Positions 44,442 to 53,466 of a stretch of DNA of 64,000 nt are shown piece after piece (position 1 is the stretch's first letter; every line of letters begins with the position of its first letter). Position numbers and translations under genes: made by a program. A model generated the notes under the pieces. It was given only the letters and a program-made list of their open reading frames with translations. It was not told the DNA's origin and did not search any database. This DNA comes from an uncultured Celeribacter sp. (GTDB lineage Bacteria > Pseudomonadota > Alphaproteobacteria > Rhodobacterales > Rhodobacteraceae). The DNA lies in NCBI RefSeq assembly GCF_963676475.1, contig NZ_OY781106.1, forward strand, positions 2,418,001 through 2,482,000, read 5' to 3'.

Positions 44442-45020
44442 TCACAACAGCGTTTGGATACGGGCGCGCAGGTCCGGCAAAAGCTCAGCCTCGAACCACG
44501 GATTTTTCCTGAGCCAAGCCGTATTGCGCCAGGACGGATGAGGCAAGGGGGTGAGACGCGGCGCATCGGCGCGCCAGTTCATCACAGCCTCGGTCAGGCT
44601 GCCTTTATGCCCGGTATGATAGCGGATCGCGTGCAGCCCCACAGGCAGGATCAGGTCCAGACCGGTCAGCTCCGCCATCACCTTGTCATGCCATGTGTCG
44701 CGACAGAGCGCGGGCGGCGGGATGTCCGATCCCTTGGCGTCATACCCCGGAAAGCAAAAGCCCATCGGCACGATGGCGATGCGGTCGCGGTCATAAAACG
44801 TCGCCTCATCCAGCCCCAGCCACGCGCGCAGCCGCTCGCCCGAGGCATCGGTAAAGGGCCGACCGCTCTCATGCACCCGCGCGCCGGGCGCCTGTCCGGC
44901 GATCAGGATGCGTGCAGATGGGCGGAACCAGACCACCGGACGCGGGCTGTGCTGCGTGGCTGTGGCGGCAAAGCGTTCCGCGCAGAGGCGGCAGGTTTCG
45001 ATGTCCTGTGTGAGCGTCAT
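44442..45020 (-). CDS. Uracil-DNA glycosylase superfamily protein
   Basis: 192 residues from the ATG at 45020. Motifs are a CxxC pair at the N-terminus (CRLCAERF), the catalytic loop ILIAGQAPGARVHESGRPFTDASGERLRAWLG, and the C-terminal minor-groove loop LPHPSWRN. The GQAPG form matches a bacterial branch often annotated simply as 'uracil-DNA glycosylase family'. It probably removes damaged bases. It diverges from the ArsR regulator across a 93-bp gap. Confidence 0.88.
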   Translation of the reverse strand: MTLTQDIETCRLCAERFAATATQHSPRPVVWFRPSARILIAGQAPGARVHESGRPFTDASGERLRAWLGLDEATFYDRDRIAIVPMGFCFPGYDAKGSDIPPPALCRDTWHDKVMAELTGLDLILPVGLHAIRYHTGHKGSLTEAVMNWRADAPRLTPLPHPSWRNTAWLRKNPWFEAELLPDLRARIQTLL

Positions 45021-45069
45021 TCTGGGGTTGTAGCGCGAGGGCGCAAGATTGGCCACTTGACTCATTTTT

Positions 45070-45085
45070 ATATTTTTAGAAATAT
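45070..45085. promoter_or_regulatory. ArsR operator candidate
   Basis: ATATTT-TTAG-AAATAT is an imperfectly spaced AT-rich inverted repeat 28 bp before the ArsR start, in the divergent promoter region. It resembles typical ArsR/SmtB binding sites. Confidence 0.55.
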
Positions 45086-45113
45086 AGAAATGAATCATAT
45101 CACGGAGTCCCTC

Positions 45114-45491
45114 ATGTCTGCCCCAAGACCGCACACGCAATTTGACGATCTGTCCCTCGCCGAAGCCGCCAGCCTGTTTTCCGCGTTGGGGTCTGAGCAA
45201 CGCCTTTCCGTTCTGCGCACGCTTTTGCGGGCGGGACCAAAGGGATTGTCCATCGGAGAGCTGGGCAATCAAACCGGCATCACCGGCGCCACACTCACGC
45301 ATCACATGAAAACGCTCGCCGCCGTCGGCGTCGTGAAACAGGAGAAACAAGGCCGCTCGGTGATCTGCATCGCCGCCGATTACGAGCAGCTCGAAGCGCA
45401 ACTCACCGGTCTTTTGGGCGAATGTTGCGCAGATTGCACGGATGAGGCCTGCACACCGGAGGCCCATTGCCATGGAGGCCAACATGACTGA
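45114..45491 (+). CDS. ArsR-family regulator with Cys/His-rich tail
   Basis: 125 residues from the ATG behind GGAG; an ATG at 45090 in frame is possible. The winged helix reads ASLFSALGSEQRLSVLRTLLRAGPKGLSIGELGNQTGITGATLTHHMKTLAAVGVV. The C-terminus, after a VICIAADYEQLEAQLTGLL helix, is CCADCTDEACTPEAHCHGG, with six Cys and two His counting the last His-Asp, a likely metal or metalloid site. It overlaps the permease gene by 8 bp and probably represses it in response to a metal(loid). Confidence 0.9.
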   Translation: MSAPRPHTQFDDLSLAEAASLFSALGSEQRLSVLRTLLRAGPKGLSIGELGNQTGITGATLTHHMKTLAAVGVVKQEKQGRSVICIAADYEQLEAQLTGLLGECCADCTDEACTPEAHCHGGQHD

Positions 45492-46509
45492 TCTCACCCA
45501 AACCCCGCCCCGCCTGCCGCAGCTTTGGAAACGCCTCGACAAGGCGCTCCTGCTCACCGGACTGGTGCTTTTGGCCGTCGCGATCTTTGATCCCGCCAAC
45601 CTGTTCCCGACCTTCAAATTCACACTTGAGGCGCTTTGGAGGGCCGCGCCCTTCCTCTTGTTTGCCATCCTCGCCACCGCCTATGTGCAAGCCACCGGGG
45701 CCGAAACCCTGTTGAGCAGGGCGTTTGAGGGCCGCGAGATGCAGATGATTGTCGTGGCGGCCCTCGTGGGCGGCATTTCGCCCTTTTGCTCCTGTCAGGT
45801 CATCCCCTTTATCGCCGCCTCACTGGCCGTTGGCGTGCCCCTGTCCGCCGTCATGGCCTTTTGGCTGGCCTCGCCGCTGATGGACCCGGCGATGTTCTTT
45901 GTCACTGCGGGCGAGTTGGGCATGGATTTCGCCGTCGCCAAAACCGTGGCCGCCGTGGGCATCGGGCTTTTGGGCGGTTTGGGGGTGAAACTTCTGGGCG
46001 GCACGGCGCTTTTTTCCGACCCGCTCAAGGCCTTTGAAAAGCCCTCCTGCTGCGCCACCTCCGGCCTGCGCGGCAAACCGAATTGGACGTTTTGGCGCGA
46101 CAACGACCGCATCGACACCTTCAAATCGAGCTTTCTCAAGAACCTCTTGTTCCTCGGCAAATGGATGCTGGTGGCTTACGTCCTCGAAAGCGTCATGCTC
46201 TCCTACCTGCCCGCAGATGTGATCGCCTCTGTGATGGGCGGTGAGGGCCTTAAACCGATCCTGATCGGCGCCGTCATCGGTGCGCCCGCCTATCTCAACG
46301 GCTTTGCCGCCGTGCCGCTGATGTCCGGGCTGATCTCGCAAGGCATGGCCGAGGGCGCTGCCATGTCCTTTATGATCGCAGGCGGGATCTCGTGCATTCC
46401 TGCGGCGGTCGCGGTCTGGGCGCTGGTGAAACCCCGCGTCTTTGCCGCCTATATCGGCTTTGCCCTCATCGGCGCGGTGCTGGCCGGGGTGATCTGGTCG
46501 GCGTTCTGA
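45484..46509 (+). CDS. Permease (ArsP/YraQ, DUF318 family)
   Basis: 341 residues; ATG 45484 follows GGAGGCC. About eight membrane segments form two inverted halves, each with a conserved pattern: GGISPFCSCQVIPFIAASLAVGVPL (Cys pair) and AYLNGFAAVPLMSGLISQGM. A soluble loop has SCCATSG. ArsP members export trivalent organoarsenicals; other family members have unknown substrates. Coupling to a Cys-rich ArsR regulator supports metal(loid) export, but the substrate is inferred. Confidence 0.88.
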   Translation: MTDLTQTPPRLPQLWKRLDKALLLTGLVLLAVAIFDPANLFPTFKFTLEALWRAAPFLLFAILATAYVQATGAETLLSRAFEGREMQMIVVAALVGGISPFCSCQVIPFIAASLAVGVPLSAVMAFWLASPLMDPAMFFVTAGELGMDFAVAKTVAAVGIGLLGGLGVKLLGGTALFSDPLKAFEKPSCCATSGLRGKPNWTFWRDNDRIDTFKSSFLKNLLFLGKWMLVAYVLESVMLSYLPADVIASVMGGEGLKPILIGAVIGAPAYLNGFAAVPLMSGLISQGMAEGAAMSFMIAGGISCIPAAVAVWALVKPRVFAAYIGFALIGAVLAGVIWSAF

Positions 46510-46671
46510 GCCACCGCCCCAAAGGCTGCCCCAAATCCGGTACAAATCTCGTGCAGATTTACCGAATCACACCAAATGTGAGCGCTGTCAGACCCTGCCC
46601 GCGCTTGCTCTCATGACCGAGTTGAATTATGCCCGACCCAAAGAGAATAAACGGGATCGGAAGGGCTGACG

Positions 46672-47952
46672 ATGTACAGGGTCTGGAACTTTATTACCAA
46701 TTATTCGCTGCTGCTGATTTTTGGTGCAGTGTTGGCCCTGATCTGGGCGAATGTGGACAGCCACTCCTACCATGCTTTCGTCGAATATCCGATCGCTGAG
46801 AATTTCTTTATCGGTCACGCGCATATGGACGACCATGGCCATATCCACCGGACGCTGACGCTACATTACCTGTTCAACGATGTGCTTATGGCCTTCTTCT
46901 TTGCCATCGCCGCCAAAGAAGTCTGGGAAGCCGTCATTCTCAAGAACGGTAGCCTGCGTGGCAAGAAAGCCGCGACACCCCTGATCGCCACTGCCGGTGG
47001 GATGTTCGGACCCATCGCAGTCTATTTGGGCCTGGCGATGGTGCTGGGGTCGGACACATTCGATGCCGTAAAAAACGGCTGGGCCGTGCCGACGGCGACA
47101 GACATCGCCTTTTCCTATCTCGTCGGACGGATCGTCTTTGGCGCAGGGCACCCGGCGGTGCGCTTCCTGTTGCTTCTGGCCATTGCGGATGACGCGGCGG
47201 GCCTTGTGATCCTCGCGATTTTCTACCCCTCAGGCGAACTGGCCGTGCAGTGGTTGCTGCTCTCGCTCGCCGCCGCGGTCGCCGTCTTTTTGCTCGCAAA
47301 CTGGTTGCCGCGCAAACTGGACGCCGGCAATCAACTGCGTCCGAATTCGACCTGGGTCCGCCAGAACCTCGGCTTCTGGCCCTATCTGATTGCCTCCTGC
47401 ATTTCCTGGTACGGCTTTATGCGCGCAGGCATCCACCCGGCTCTGGGCCTCTTGCCCATCGTGCCGACCATTCCGCATGCCGACCGCGCCTTCGGGATCT
47501 TCGCAGAAGCCGAACAGCACCTCACCGATTTGCTGAACGACATCGAGCACAAACTCAAAACACCCGTCGAAGTCATCCTGTTCTTCTTTGGTCTTCTGAA
47601 CGCGGGCGTCGAGTTCAACGCCATCGGCGAGCCGACCTGGCTTGTTCTGGGCGGGCTTTTGATCGGCAAACCTGTCGGCATTCTGATCATGGGCGCTTTG
47701 GCGGCGCATGTGTTCCGGCTCGGGCTGCCTGCGGGCATGCGCACCATTGATCTTTTCGTGATCGGCTGTGTGGCGGCCATCGGCTTTACCGTGTCGCTCT
47801 TCATCGCCTCTGTCGCTTTCGACGCCGACACCATGCTGGGCCAGACGCCGGTTCAAGCCGCCGCAAAAATGGGGGCACTCTTCTCATTCTTTGCCGCTGT
47901 CATCTCTATTCTTGCCGGCAAAATATGTGGAGTTAAGAAACAACCCGTCTAA
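46672..47952 (+). CDS. nhaA: Na+/H+ antiporter NhaA
   Basis: 426 residues with ~12 membrane helices. Core motifs are HYLFNDVLMAFFFAIAAKEV, AVPTATDIAFSYLVGRIVFG and the ion-binding Asp pair in LLLAIADDAAGLVI. A stretch with GFMRAGIHPALGLLPIVPTIPH follows. It exchanges cytoplasmic Na+ for protons, useful in a marine setting. AAGGGC precedes the ATG. It is transcribed alone and followed by a perfect hairpin. Confidence 0.95.
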   Translation: MYRVWNFITNYSLLLIFGAVLALIWANVDSHSYHAFVEYPIAENFFIGHAHMDDHGHIHRTLTLHYLFNDVLMAFFFAIAAKEVWEAVILKNGSLRGKKAATPLIATAGGMFGPIAVYLGLAMVLGSDTFDAVKNGWAVPTATDIAFSYLVGRIVFGAGHPAVRFLLLLAIADDAAGLVILAIFYPSGELAVQWLLLSLAAAVAVFLLANWLPRKLDAGNQLRPNSTWVRQNLGFWPYLIASCISWYGFMRAGIHPALGLLPIVPTIPHADRAFGIFAEAEQHLTDLLNDIEHKLKTPVEVILFFFGLLNAGVEFNAIGEPTWLVLGGLLIGKPVGILIMGALAAHVFRLGLPAGMRTIDLFVIGCVAAIGFTVSLFIASVAFDADTMLGQTPVQAAAKMGALFSFFAAVISILAGKICGVKKQPV

Positions 47953-47981
47953 ATTCCCTAAGCGGTCTGAAATTGTTTCCC

Positions 47982-48014
47982 ATTGGGGTCGAATTCTCGC
48001 AATTCGACCCCAAT
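47982..48014 (+). terminator. Perfect 14-bp hairpin after nhaA
   Basis: ATTGGGGTCGAATT-CTCGC-AATTCGACCCCAAT, 29 bp past the nhaA stop, has no T-run. It lies in a 327-bp gap before the capsule genes that holds no other recognisable feature. Confidence 0.6.
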
Positions 48015-48279
48015 CCTGACACATTTGCGCGATTAAAGCTTTTATGTGCAGTCTGAGAAGCTTATCCCATGACATACGCATCCACACAGGCACGGCATGG
48101 GCACGGATGTGTAAAAGGATTGCGGGAAGACTGCATGTCTCGGCGATCCGTCGCACGCTTTAAAGATGGATTTGCCGCGACAGGGACGACATAATATGGC
48201 CGAAATGGCCTTTTAAGACATTCCATTAAGAAAACCCGTGTAATGGTTGGGTGTTGAGGCAGTATTAGGGCGCGTAGAG

Positions 48280-48933
48280 ATGCTCGAGTTTGACAATGTC
48301 AGCAAGTCCTTCTGGACAGGTAAACAGCGCAAGGTGATCCTTGATCGCGCATCTTTTCGTGTGGAGCTTGGCAATTCTCTCGGCATTCTGGCGCCCAACG
48401 GCACCGGCAAAACCACGATCATCAACATGATGTCCGGCCTGGAAAAACCCGACGAAGGCGAAATTCGCCGCGGCTGCCGCGTGTCTTTCCCGCTCGGTTT
48501 CATGGGCGGTCTGTTGGGCAAACATACCGCACGCGAGAACGTGCGCTTCATCGCAGAACTCTACGATCTCGACCCCGATTATGTCGAAGCCTTCTGTCGT
48601 TGGCTCTGCGAACTGGACGAATATTTCGAAATGCCCGTGGCGACATTTTCCGCCGGGATGCGCTCGCGCCTGTCCTTCGCGCTCCTGCTGGCGCTCGACT
48701 TCGATATGTATCTGATCGACGAGGGCATGCCCTCGACCGCGGATGTCAACTTCAACCGCAAAGCCGGGAGCATCCTGCGGGATCGTCTGGAACGGGCCAC
48801 CATCATCGTGGTCTCGCATCAGGCCGCCACCCTTGAAAAATTCTGTCGCTCTGCGGCCGTTCTGCGAAATGGCCAGCTTTACATGTTCGACACGCTGGAA
48901 GAGGCAAAAGCACTCTATGACTACGAAGGTTAA
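48280..48933 (+). CDS. Capsule polysaccharide export ATP-binding protein (KpsT-like)
   Basis: 217 residues. The ABC ATPase domain has Walker A ILAPNGTGKTTIINMMSG, signature FSAGMRSRLSFALLLALDF, Walker B YLIDEGMPSTAD and H-loop VVSHQAAT. The SAGM form is typical of KpsT/Wzt-type polysaccharide exporters. It would power export of group 2-like capsule. Its permease partner KpsM is not next to it. The 3' end overlaps the next gene by 17 bp. Confidence 0.92.
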   Translation: MLEFDNVSKSFWTGKQRKVILDRASFRVELGNSLGILAPNGTGKTTIINMMSGLEKPDEGEIRRGCRVSFPLGFMGGLLGKHTARENVRFIAELYDLDPDYVEAFCRWLCELDEYFEMPVATFSAGMRSRLSFALLLALDFDMYLIDEGMPSTADVNFNRKAGSILRDRLERATIIVVSHQAATLEKFCRSAAVLRNGQLYMFDTLEEAKALYDYEG

Positions 48934-50731
48934 AGCCCAGAAATTCCGCGTCCGCCGCACGCCACGCGCCGCAGCCTCGTCACAGGCCGAGGCCGCCTCT
49001 GCTGCTGAGATTGATCCCCCCATTGAGGTACCCGTCCGTCCCGCGGCACGGGCAAGTGATCTTCGCCGTGACAACAAGCTGTTCGATACGGATGCCAGCG
49101 CCGACGGCTTTGGTGATGAGCCTTTCCCCGGCTCCGCCGCAGCCGAGACCAAAGCCCAAACCGGCCGACGGGGCCATCCGCGCGGTTCGGTCGCGCGTTC
49201 CCTTGCCCCAGAGGCCGACCCCGCCAAAGACACAACAAACGAAAGCGCCCTGAACGGCGATGTGACGCCCGCCGATGAAACGGCGATAGATGCGGAAATA
49301 GATGCGATCCGTCGCGAGGGGCTGACCGGTCGTCAATTGCGCCTCGCGCGTCGTGTGGCGCAAAAACACGGGCTTGCGGCGACATCCGATTTCGACGCCG
49401 TTCGGCTTTTGCGCAAAAAGGGCATAGACCCGTTCCAACGTGGCGCCATGCTCGATCTCGTCAGCACGGAAGGCAAATCCCCCTCTCGCGAATTAACCAC
49501 CACGGAAGGCGCAAAACTCCCCAAAACGGTTGACAACAAACCGCCTGCCCCGCCTCAGAACATTCTGGAGCGGCTCAACCGCGAGGGCGAGATTTCGCAA
49601 ATTCAGCAGGACATCGCCCGACGTCGTCGGCGCAAGATGCTATTGCTTGGCGCCCGTCTCGCGGTCTTCGTCGGCATTCCTTCGCTTTTGGCCGGGATTT
49701 ATTTCTACACCATGGCGACGCCGATGTATGCGACGAAATCGGCCTTTATCATTCAACAGTCGGAGGCCCCTTCTGCCGGTGCGGGAGGTCTGGGCGGGCT
49801 GCTGTCTGGCAGCCCGATGGCCACATCGCAGGATTCCATCACCGTGCAGGATTACCTGACCTCGCGCAGTGCGATGCTGCGTCTTGATGCCGACGCCGGG
49901 TTCAAGGCGCATTTTTCTTCTGATGCCATCGACCCGCTGCAACGCCTGCCGGAAAACCCGACCAACGAAGAGACGTACAAGGTTTATCAACACCGTGTCA
50001 CCATTGGCTACGACCCGACAGAAGGATTGTTGCGGATGGAAGTCGTGGCCGCCGATCCGCAGGTCTCGCAGGACTTCTCCGATCATCTCATCGCCTACGC
50101 CGAAGAGCAGGTCGACCAGATGACCCAGCGTCTGCGTGAGGACCAGATGAAGGGTGCGCGTGAGAGCCTTGAGGACACCGAGCAAAAGATGATCGCGGCA
50201 CAGGAAAAAATCGTGCAGCTTCAGGAACAGCTCGGGATCATTTCGCCGGATGCGGAAACCGCCTCGATCATGTCCCAGATCGGTACGTTTGAAACGCAGC
50301 TGCAACAAAAGAAACTGCAACTGCAACAGCTTCTCGACAACCCGCGCCCGAACCAGGCCCGGGTCGAAGGCACGCAAGGCGATATACGCCGCCTTGAAGA
50401 CCTGATCGCGCAACTGCGGGCACAGTTGACCCAGGCGAATGAAGGCGCGGATTCTCTGGCCCGGATCACGGCGGAATTGCGTATGGCCGAGGTCGATCTG
50501 GCGACCCGGCAAGCAATGGCGGCCTCTGCGATCCAGGCGCTTGAAGCCGCACGCGTCGAGGCCAATCGACAAGTGCGTTACCTCTCCATGTCTTCGCGTC
50601 CGGTGGCGCCTGACGAGCCCACTTATCCGCGCAAGTTCGAGAACACATTGCTGGCCATTCTGGTCTTTTCCGGCATCTATCTTTTGGCCTCTCTCACAGC
50701 AGCCGTGCTACGCGAACAGGTTTCTGCCTGA
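48917..50731 (+). CDS. Capsule export inner-membrane protein (KpsE-like, long N-terminus)
   Basis: 604 residues. A ~245-residue cytoplasmic, Ala/Glu/Arg-rich and probably disordered N-terminus precedes TM1 (LLLGARLAVFVGIPSLLAGIYFYTM). A periplasmic domain follows with long coiled coils (YAEEQVDQMTQRLREDQMK..., then LEDTEQKMIAAQEKIVQLQEQLG, LQQKKLQLQQLLDNPR) and TM2 (LLAILVFSGIYLLASLTAAVL). This is the KpsE/Wza-partner PCP fold. E. coli KpsE is ~380 residues, so the N-terminus is an extension. It is coupled to the KpsT-like gene. Confidence 0.88.
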   Translation: MTTKVKAQKFRVRRTPRAAASSQAEAASAAEIDPPIEVPVRPAARASDLRRDNKLFDTDASADGFGDEPFPGSAAAETKAQTGRRGHPRGSVARSLAPEADPAKDTTNESALNGDVTPADETAIDAEIDAIRREGLTGRQLRLARRVAQKHGLAATSDFDAVRLLRKKGIDPFQRGAMLDLVSTEGKSPSRELTTTEGAKLPKTVDNKPPAPPQNILERLNREGEISQIQQDIARRRRRKMLLLGARLAVFVGIPSLLAGIYFYTMATPMYATKSAFIIQQSEAPSAGAGGLGGLLSGSPMATSQDSITVQDYLTSRSAMLRLDADAGFKAHFSSDAIDPLQRLPENPTNEETYKVYQHRVTIGYDPTEGLLRMEVVAADPQVSQDFSDHLIAYAEEQVDQMTQRLREDQMKGARESLEDTEQKMIAAQEKIVQLQEQLGIISPDAETASIMSQIGTFETQLQQKKLQLQQLLDNPRPNQARVEGTQGDIRRLEDLIAQLRAQLTQANEGADSLARITAELRMAEVDLATRQAMAASAIQALEAARVEANRQVRYLSMSSRPVAPDEPTYPRKFENTLLAILVFSGIYLLASLTAAVLREQVSA

Positions 50732-50746
50732 GCCGCTCATGACCTG

Positions 50747-50778
50747 ATGCGCCCGCTTCCCCAAAAGGGCGGGCGCAT
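50747..50778 (+). terminator. Hairpin after the capsule genes
   Basis: ATGCGCCCGC...GCGGGCGCAT is a perfect 10-bp stem 15 bp past the stop, without a T-run. Confidence 0.6.
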
Positions 50779-50856
50779 GAGACCTGCGACAATTTGGCGA
50801 AACGGAACCCGTTCGATGATCCGTTCTATGCATATAGAATGTGAAAGGAACGGACC

Positions 50857-51432
50857 ATGAAACCTCTTGCTTATTCTCTCGCCCTCATGACCGCCCTCCC
50901 CCTCGCCGCTCAGGCGCAGGGCTTTGGCGAGCAATTTCTCACCAATTGGGACAGCGACGGTAACGGTCAGGTGACCCTTGAGGAGGTGCTCGAGCGGCGC
51001 GGCGATTTGTTCTATATGTTCGACGCGGATGAGGACGGGCGTTTGAACGACGAAGAATATGCGACGTTCGACGAGACCCGCGCGCTGGATCGCGAAATGC
51101 ATCTCGAGGACTACGGCATGACAATGGGACAGGCCGCCGGCCCCAAAGGCGCCGGGCAAGCCGGCCAGGGTCAGGGTCAGGGCGCCAGGAAAGGCACCAG
51201 TCAGGGCATGAAACAGGGCTATGGGCAAGGTCAAGGCATGACACCCGGAAAAGGGCTTGGCATGGCCGCAGGGATCGAGAGCGTACAGAGTTCGATGACG
51301 CGCTTGTCCAACGATCTGAACGGCGACGGTGTCGTGACGCGCGACGAATTCGTGAGCAACGGTTCACAATGGTTCAACCGCATGGATCGAAACCACGACG
51401 GCATCGTGAGCTTGACCGACTTCGAGGGCTAA
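50857..51432 (+). CDS. Secreted EF-hand calcium-binding protein
   Basis: 191 residues. A signal peptide (LAYSLALMTALPLAAQA, cleavage before QGFG) is followed by a pair of EF-hand loops (DSDGNGQVTLEE, DADEDGRLNDEE), a Gly/Gln-rich linker (GQAGQGQGQGARKG... at ~residues 95-130), and a second pair (DLNGDGVVTRDE, DRNHDGIVSLTD). All four loops keep the Asp/Asn/Glu ligands. It is probably a periplasmic or extracellular Ca2+ sensor or buffer. AAAGGAACGG precedes the ATG. The neighbouring capsule genes suggest a surface role, but no shared operon is evident. Confidence 0.88.
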   Translation: MKPLAYSLALMTALPLAAQAQGFGEQFLTNWDSDGNGQVTLEEVLERRGDLFYMFDADEDGRLNDEEYATFDETRALDREMHLEDYGMTMGQAAGPKGAGQAGQGQGQGARKGTSQGMKQGYGQGQGMTPGKGLGMAAGIESVQSSMTRLSNDLNGDGVVTRDEFVSNGSQWFNRMDRNHDGIVSLTDFEG

Positions 51433-51603
51433 TCCCGCGCGCCGGACAACGCAGACCGCCCCTTCCTGCGCAAGTGGAGAGGGGCAAACCGCGTCCGGCT
51501 TGCGCCAATCGGCCTTCAGGAAAAGTATCGAACAGGTTTTTCGCAAAACGCTCTAAAAAGGGCTTGCACAGGACGCGGGGAGCGACTAATTAGCCCCCCA
51601 CGT

Positions 51604-51678
51604 TGGGGTGTAGCCAAGTGGTAAGGCAACTGTTTTTGGTACAGTGTACCGTAGGTTCGAATCCTACCACCCCAGCCA
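51604..51678 (+). tRNA. tRNA-Gln (anticodon TTG)
   Basis: The cloverleaf is readable: acceptor TGGGGTG/CACCCCA, anticodon stem ACTGT/ACAGT with loop TTTTGGT (anticodon TTG), T-loop TTCGAAT, and encoded CCA. It lies at the left edge of the island 51.8-56 kb. No repeat of its 3' end was found downstream. Confidence 0.95.
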
Positions 51679-51869
51679 TATTTCTCTATGTGACGTTCGC
51701 CGAAGATTGGAACCTTTCCGGTTCTACTTGGCATCTTGCTCGGGCAGGACTGTTATCTGCTGATATTCCAAACGTCTTACCGTCCAGAATCCCCCTGAAC
51801 TGACAGAGATTTGCGTCTGCGTGGCCTCGCCCCTAAACTGAGGTCTGACGAACACGGGAGGGCACAGGT

Positions 51870-52424
51870 ATGGCCAACTGGTATTCGGCCGACCTGCACT
51901 TTGGCCACCACCGCATCATCAACTTCTGCAAGCGCCCCTTCGCCTCCACCGCAGAGATGAACGCGGCCCTGATCGCCAACTTCCAGGCCTGCGTCGCGCA
52001 CGATGATGACCTTTGGATTTTGGGTGATTTCGCCTTCGGTCGTGCTGATGATATGGCACAGTTCGAGCGCTGGTTTCACAGCCTGCCCGGCCGCAAGCAT
52101 CTGATCATCGGCAACCATGACGACGAAGCAGTAATCTCGCTCCCTTGGGCCAGCACAGAGTACATGGCCGAGATCCAGGACGGAGATCATAGCCTCGTCC
52201 TCTGCCACTATCCGATGATCACCTGGAACGGCGCACGCAGAGGCGCCCTACAGCTGTTCGGCCACGTCCACGACCAATGGGCGGGCTCGCGAAACAGCGT
52301 GAATGTCGGCGTCGACCAGTGGGATTTTCGACCGATCCAGATTGAGGAAATGGCAAAACGGGCAGCCCGTATGCCCGTTAACAAGCATTGGGCGAATGTC
52401 GAACATGGAAACGAGCTTCCGTAG
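51870..52424 (+). CDS. Calcineurin-like metallophosphoesterase
   Basis: 184 residues with the ordered metal-binding motifs ADLHFGH (D-x-H), WILGDFAFG (GD), IIGNHDDE (GNHD), LCHYP and FGHVHDQW (GHxH). This small form is common in phages and mobile elements. The substrate (phosphomonoester, diester or nucleotide) is unknown. GGGAGGGCAC lies upstream of the ATG. It is the first gene of the island after tRNA-Gln and intact. Confidence 0.92.
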   Translation: MANWYSADLHFGHHRIINFCKRPFASTAEMNAALIANFQACVAHDDDLWILGDFAFGRADDMAQFERWFHSLPGRKHLIIGNHDDEAVISLPWASTEYMAEIQDGDHSLVLCHYPMITWNGARRGALQLFGHVHDQWAGSRNSVNVGVDQWDFRPIQIEEMAKRAARMPVNKHWANVEHGNELP

Positions 52425-52684
52425 ACCAATTGAGCGGGTGGCATCTCGGACCACCTGGTTGAGCGATCGCATGGTGAGCAAGAGCTCGGAGGTTCGATCT
52501 CGCAAGGGCAGCTCGCATCCGTGTTGAAAAGCACCATATAGGTCTGCCTTTCTCGTCAGAGGATTTGCCTCTGCCGTGCAGACGGGTGTTGTTTTCCCTA
52601 CGAAAATCCATGCTGCCTTGATCGCCGCTACTGGCGTGTCGATCGCTTCGCAGCGCTTTCCCCTGTCAAATCCGAGGATGGCCC

Positions 52685-53224
52685 ATGAGCGACCATTTCT
52701 TCGTCGTGACGGGCGGTCCCGGTGCGGGCAAGACCAGCCTGATCACCGAGCTTGCCCGCCGCGGCTTTCACACGATCCCCGAATCCGGCCGCGCGATCAT
52801 TCGCGAAGAGATGGCCAGCGGCGGAGACGCCCTCCCCTGGGCGGATCGCACGGCCTATTCCGAAAGGATGCTGGAGCAGGACCTGAGCGCCCACAGCGCC
52901 GCACAGGCGCCCTCCGGCGCCGTGATCTTCGACCGAGGCATTCCCGACATAATGGGCTACCTGACCCTCTGCGGCCTCCCCGTGCCGCGCCACCTCACCA
53001 CAGCGGCCAAGGCAGCCCGCTACAACCGTCGCGTCTTCCTGGCGCCGTATTGGGACGAGATCTTCACACAGGACACCGAACGCAAGCAGACTCGCGCCGA
53101 AGCCGAAGCGACCTGTGCCGTCATGCGCGAGACCTACACCGCCCTCGGATACAAAATCACGGAACTGCCGCGTGCCGACATTGCAACACGCGCCGACTTT
53201 GTCTGTGCGCAATTAGCGATCTGA
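52685..53224 (+). CDS. P-loop ATPase/kinase-like protein (AAA_28 type)
   Basis: 179 residues; ATG 52685 follows GAGGATGG. Walker A is VTGGPGAGKTSLITELARRG at the N-terminus, and the family's ESGRAIIREE segment and VIFDRGIPDIMGYL (Walker B-like, Asp) follow. A lid-like region AKAARYNRRVFLAPYWDEIFTQDTERKQTRAEA is present. The group has predicted kinase activity but unknown substrate. A degraded copy of its 3' half lies at 14095-14328, fused to IS110 sequence. Confidence 0.92.
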   Translation: MSDHFFVVTGGPGAGKTSLITELARRGFHTIPESGRAIIREEMASGGDALPWADRTAYSERMLEQDLSAHSAAQAPSGAVIFDRGIPDIMGYLTLCGLPVPRHLTTAAKAARYNRRVFLAPYWDEIFTQDTERKQTRAEAEATCAVMRETYTALGYKITELPRADIATRADFVCAQLAI

Positions 53225-53440
53225 CCGTAATCTCCAGATAGAGGGAGAACCTGCCAAAGCGGACAAACCGTGCAGCTCCCTCCGGTCTCCTACTACCTGA
53301 AGCTGACGTCCCGGTCCGGTCGTTCGATGCGACCGATGGTGCGGCAACGCAGCGTCACCGAAGCGGTCGTTCATCCCCGCCGCAGCATTTTCCAGCATCC
53401 TGATCGCCGTTCATGTGGAGACGTTCTCTCTAGGCAGATG

Positions 53441-53457
53441 TGTATCCATTGGGTACA
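53441..53457. promoter_or_regulatory. Palindromic operator before the RHH gene
   Basis: TGTATCCATTGGGTACA is palindromic except for one mismatched pair, centred ~18 bp before the RHH start. It is a likely autoregulatory site. Confidence 0.55.
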
Positions 53458-53466
53458 CTCCCCGGC

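Noticed and set aside
51650..51678. tRNA-Gln 3' end as an attachment site for the 51.8-56 kb island
   Set aside because: No second copy of the 3' tRNA sequence was found downstream in the window.
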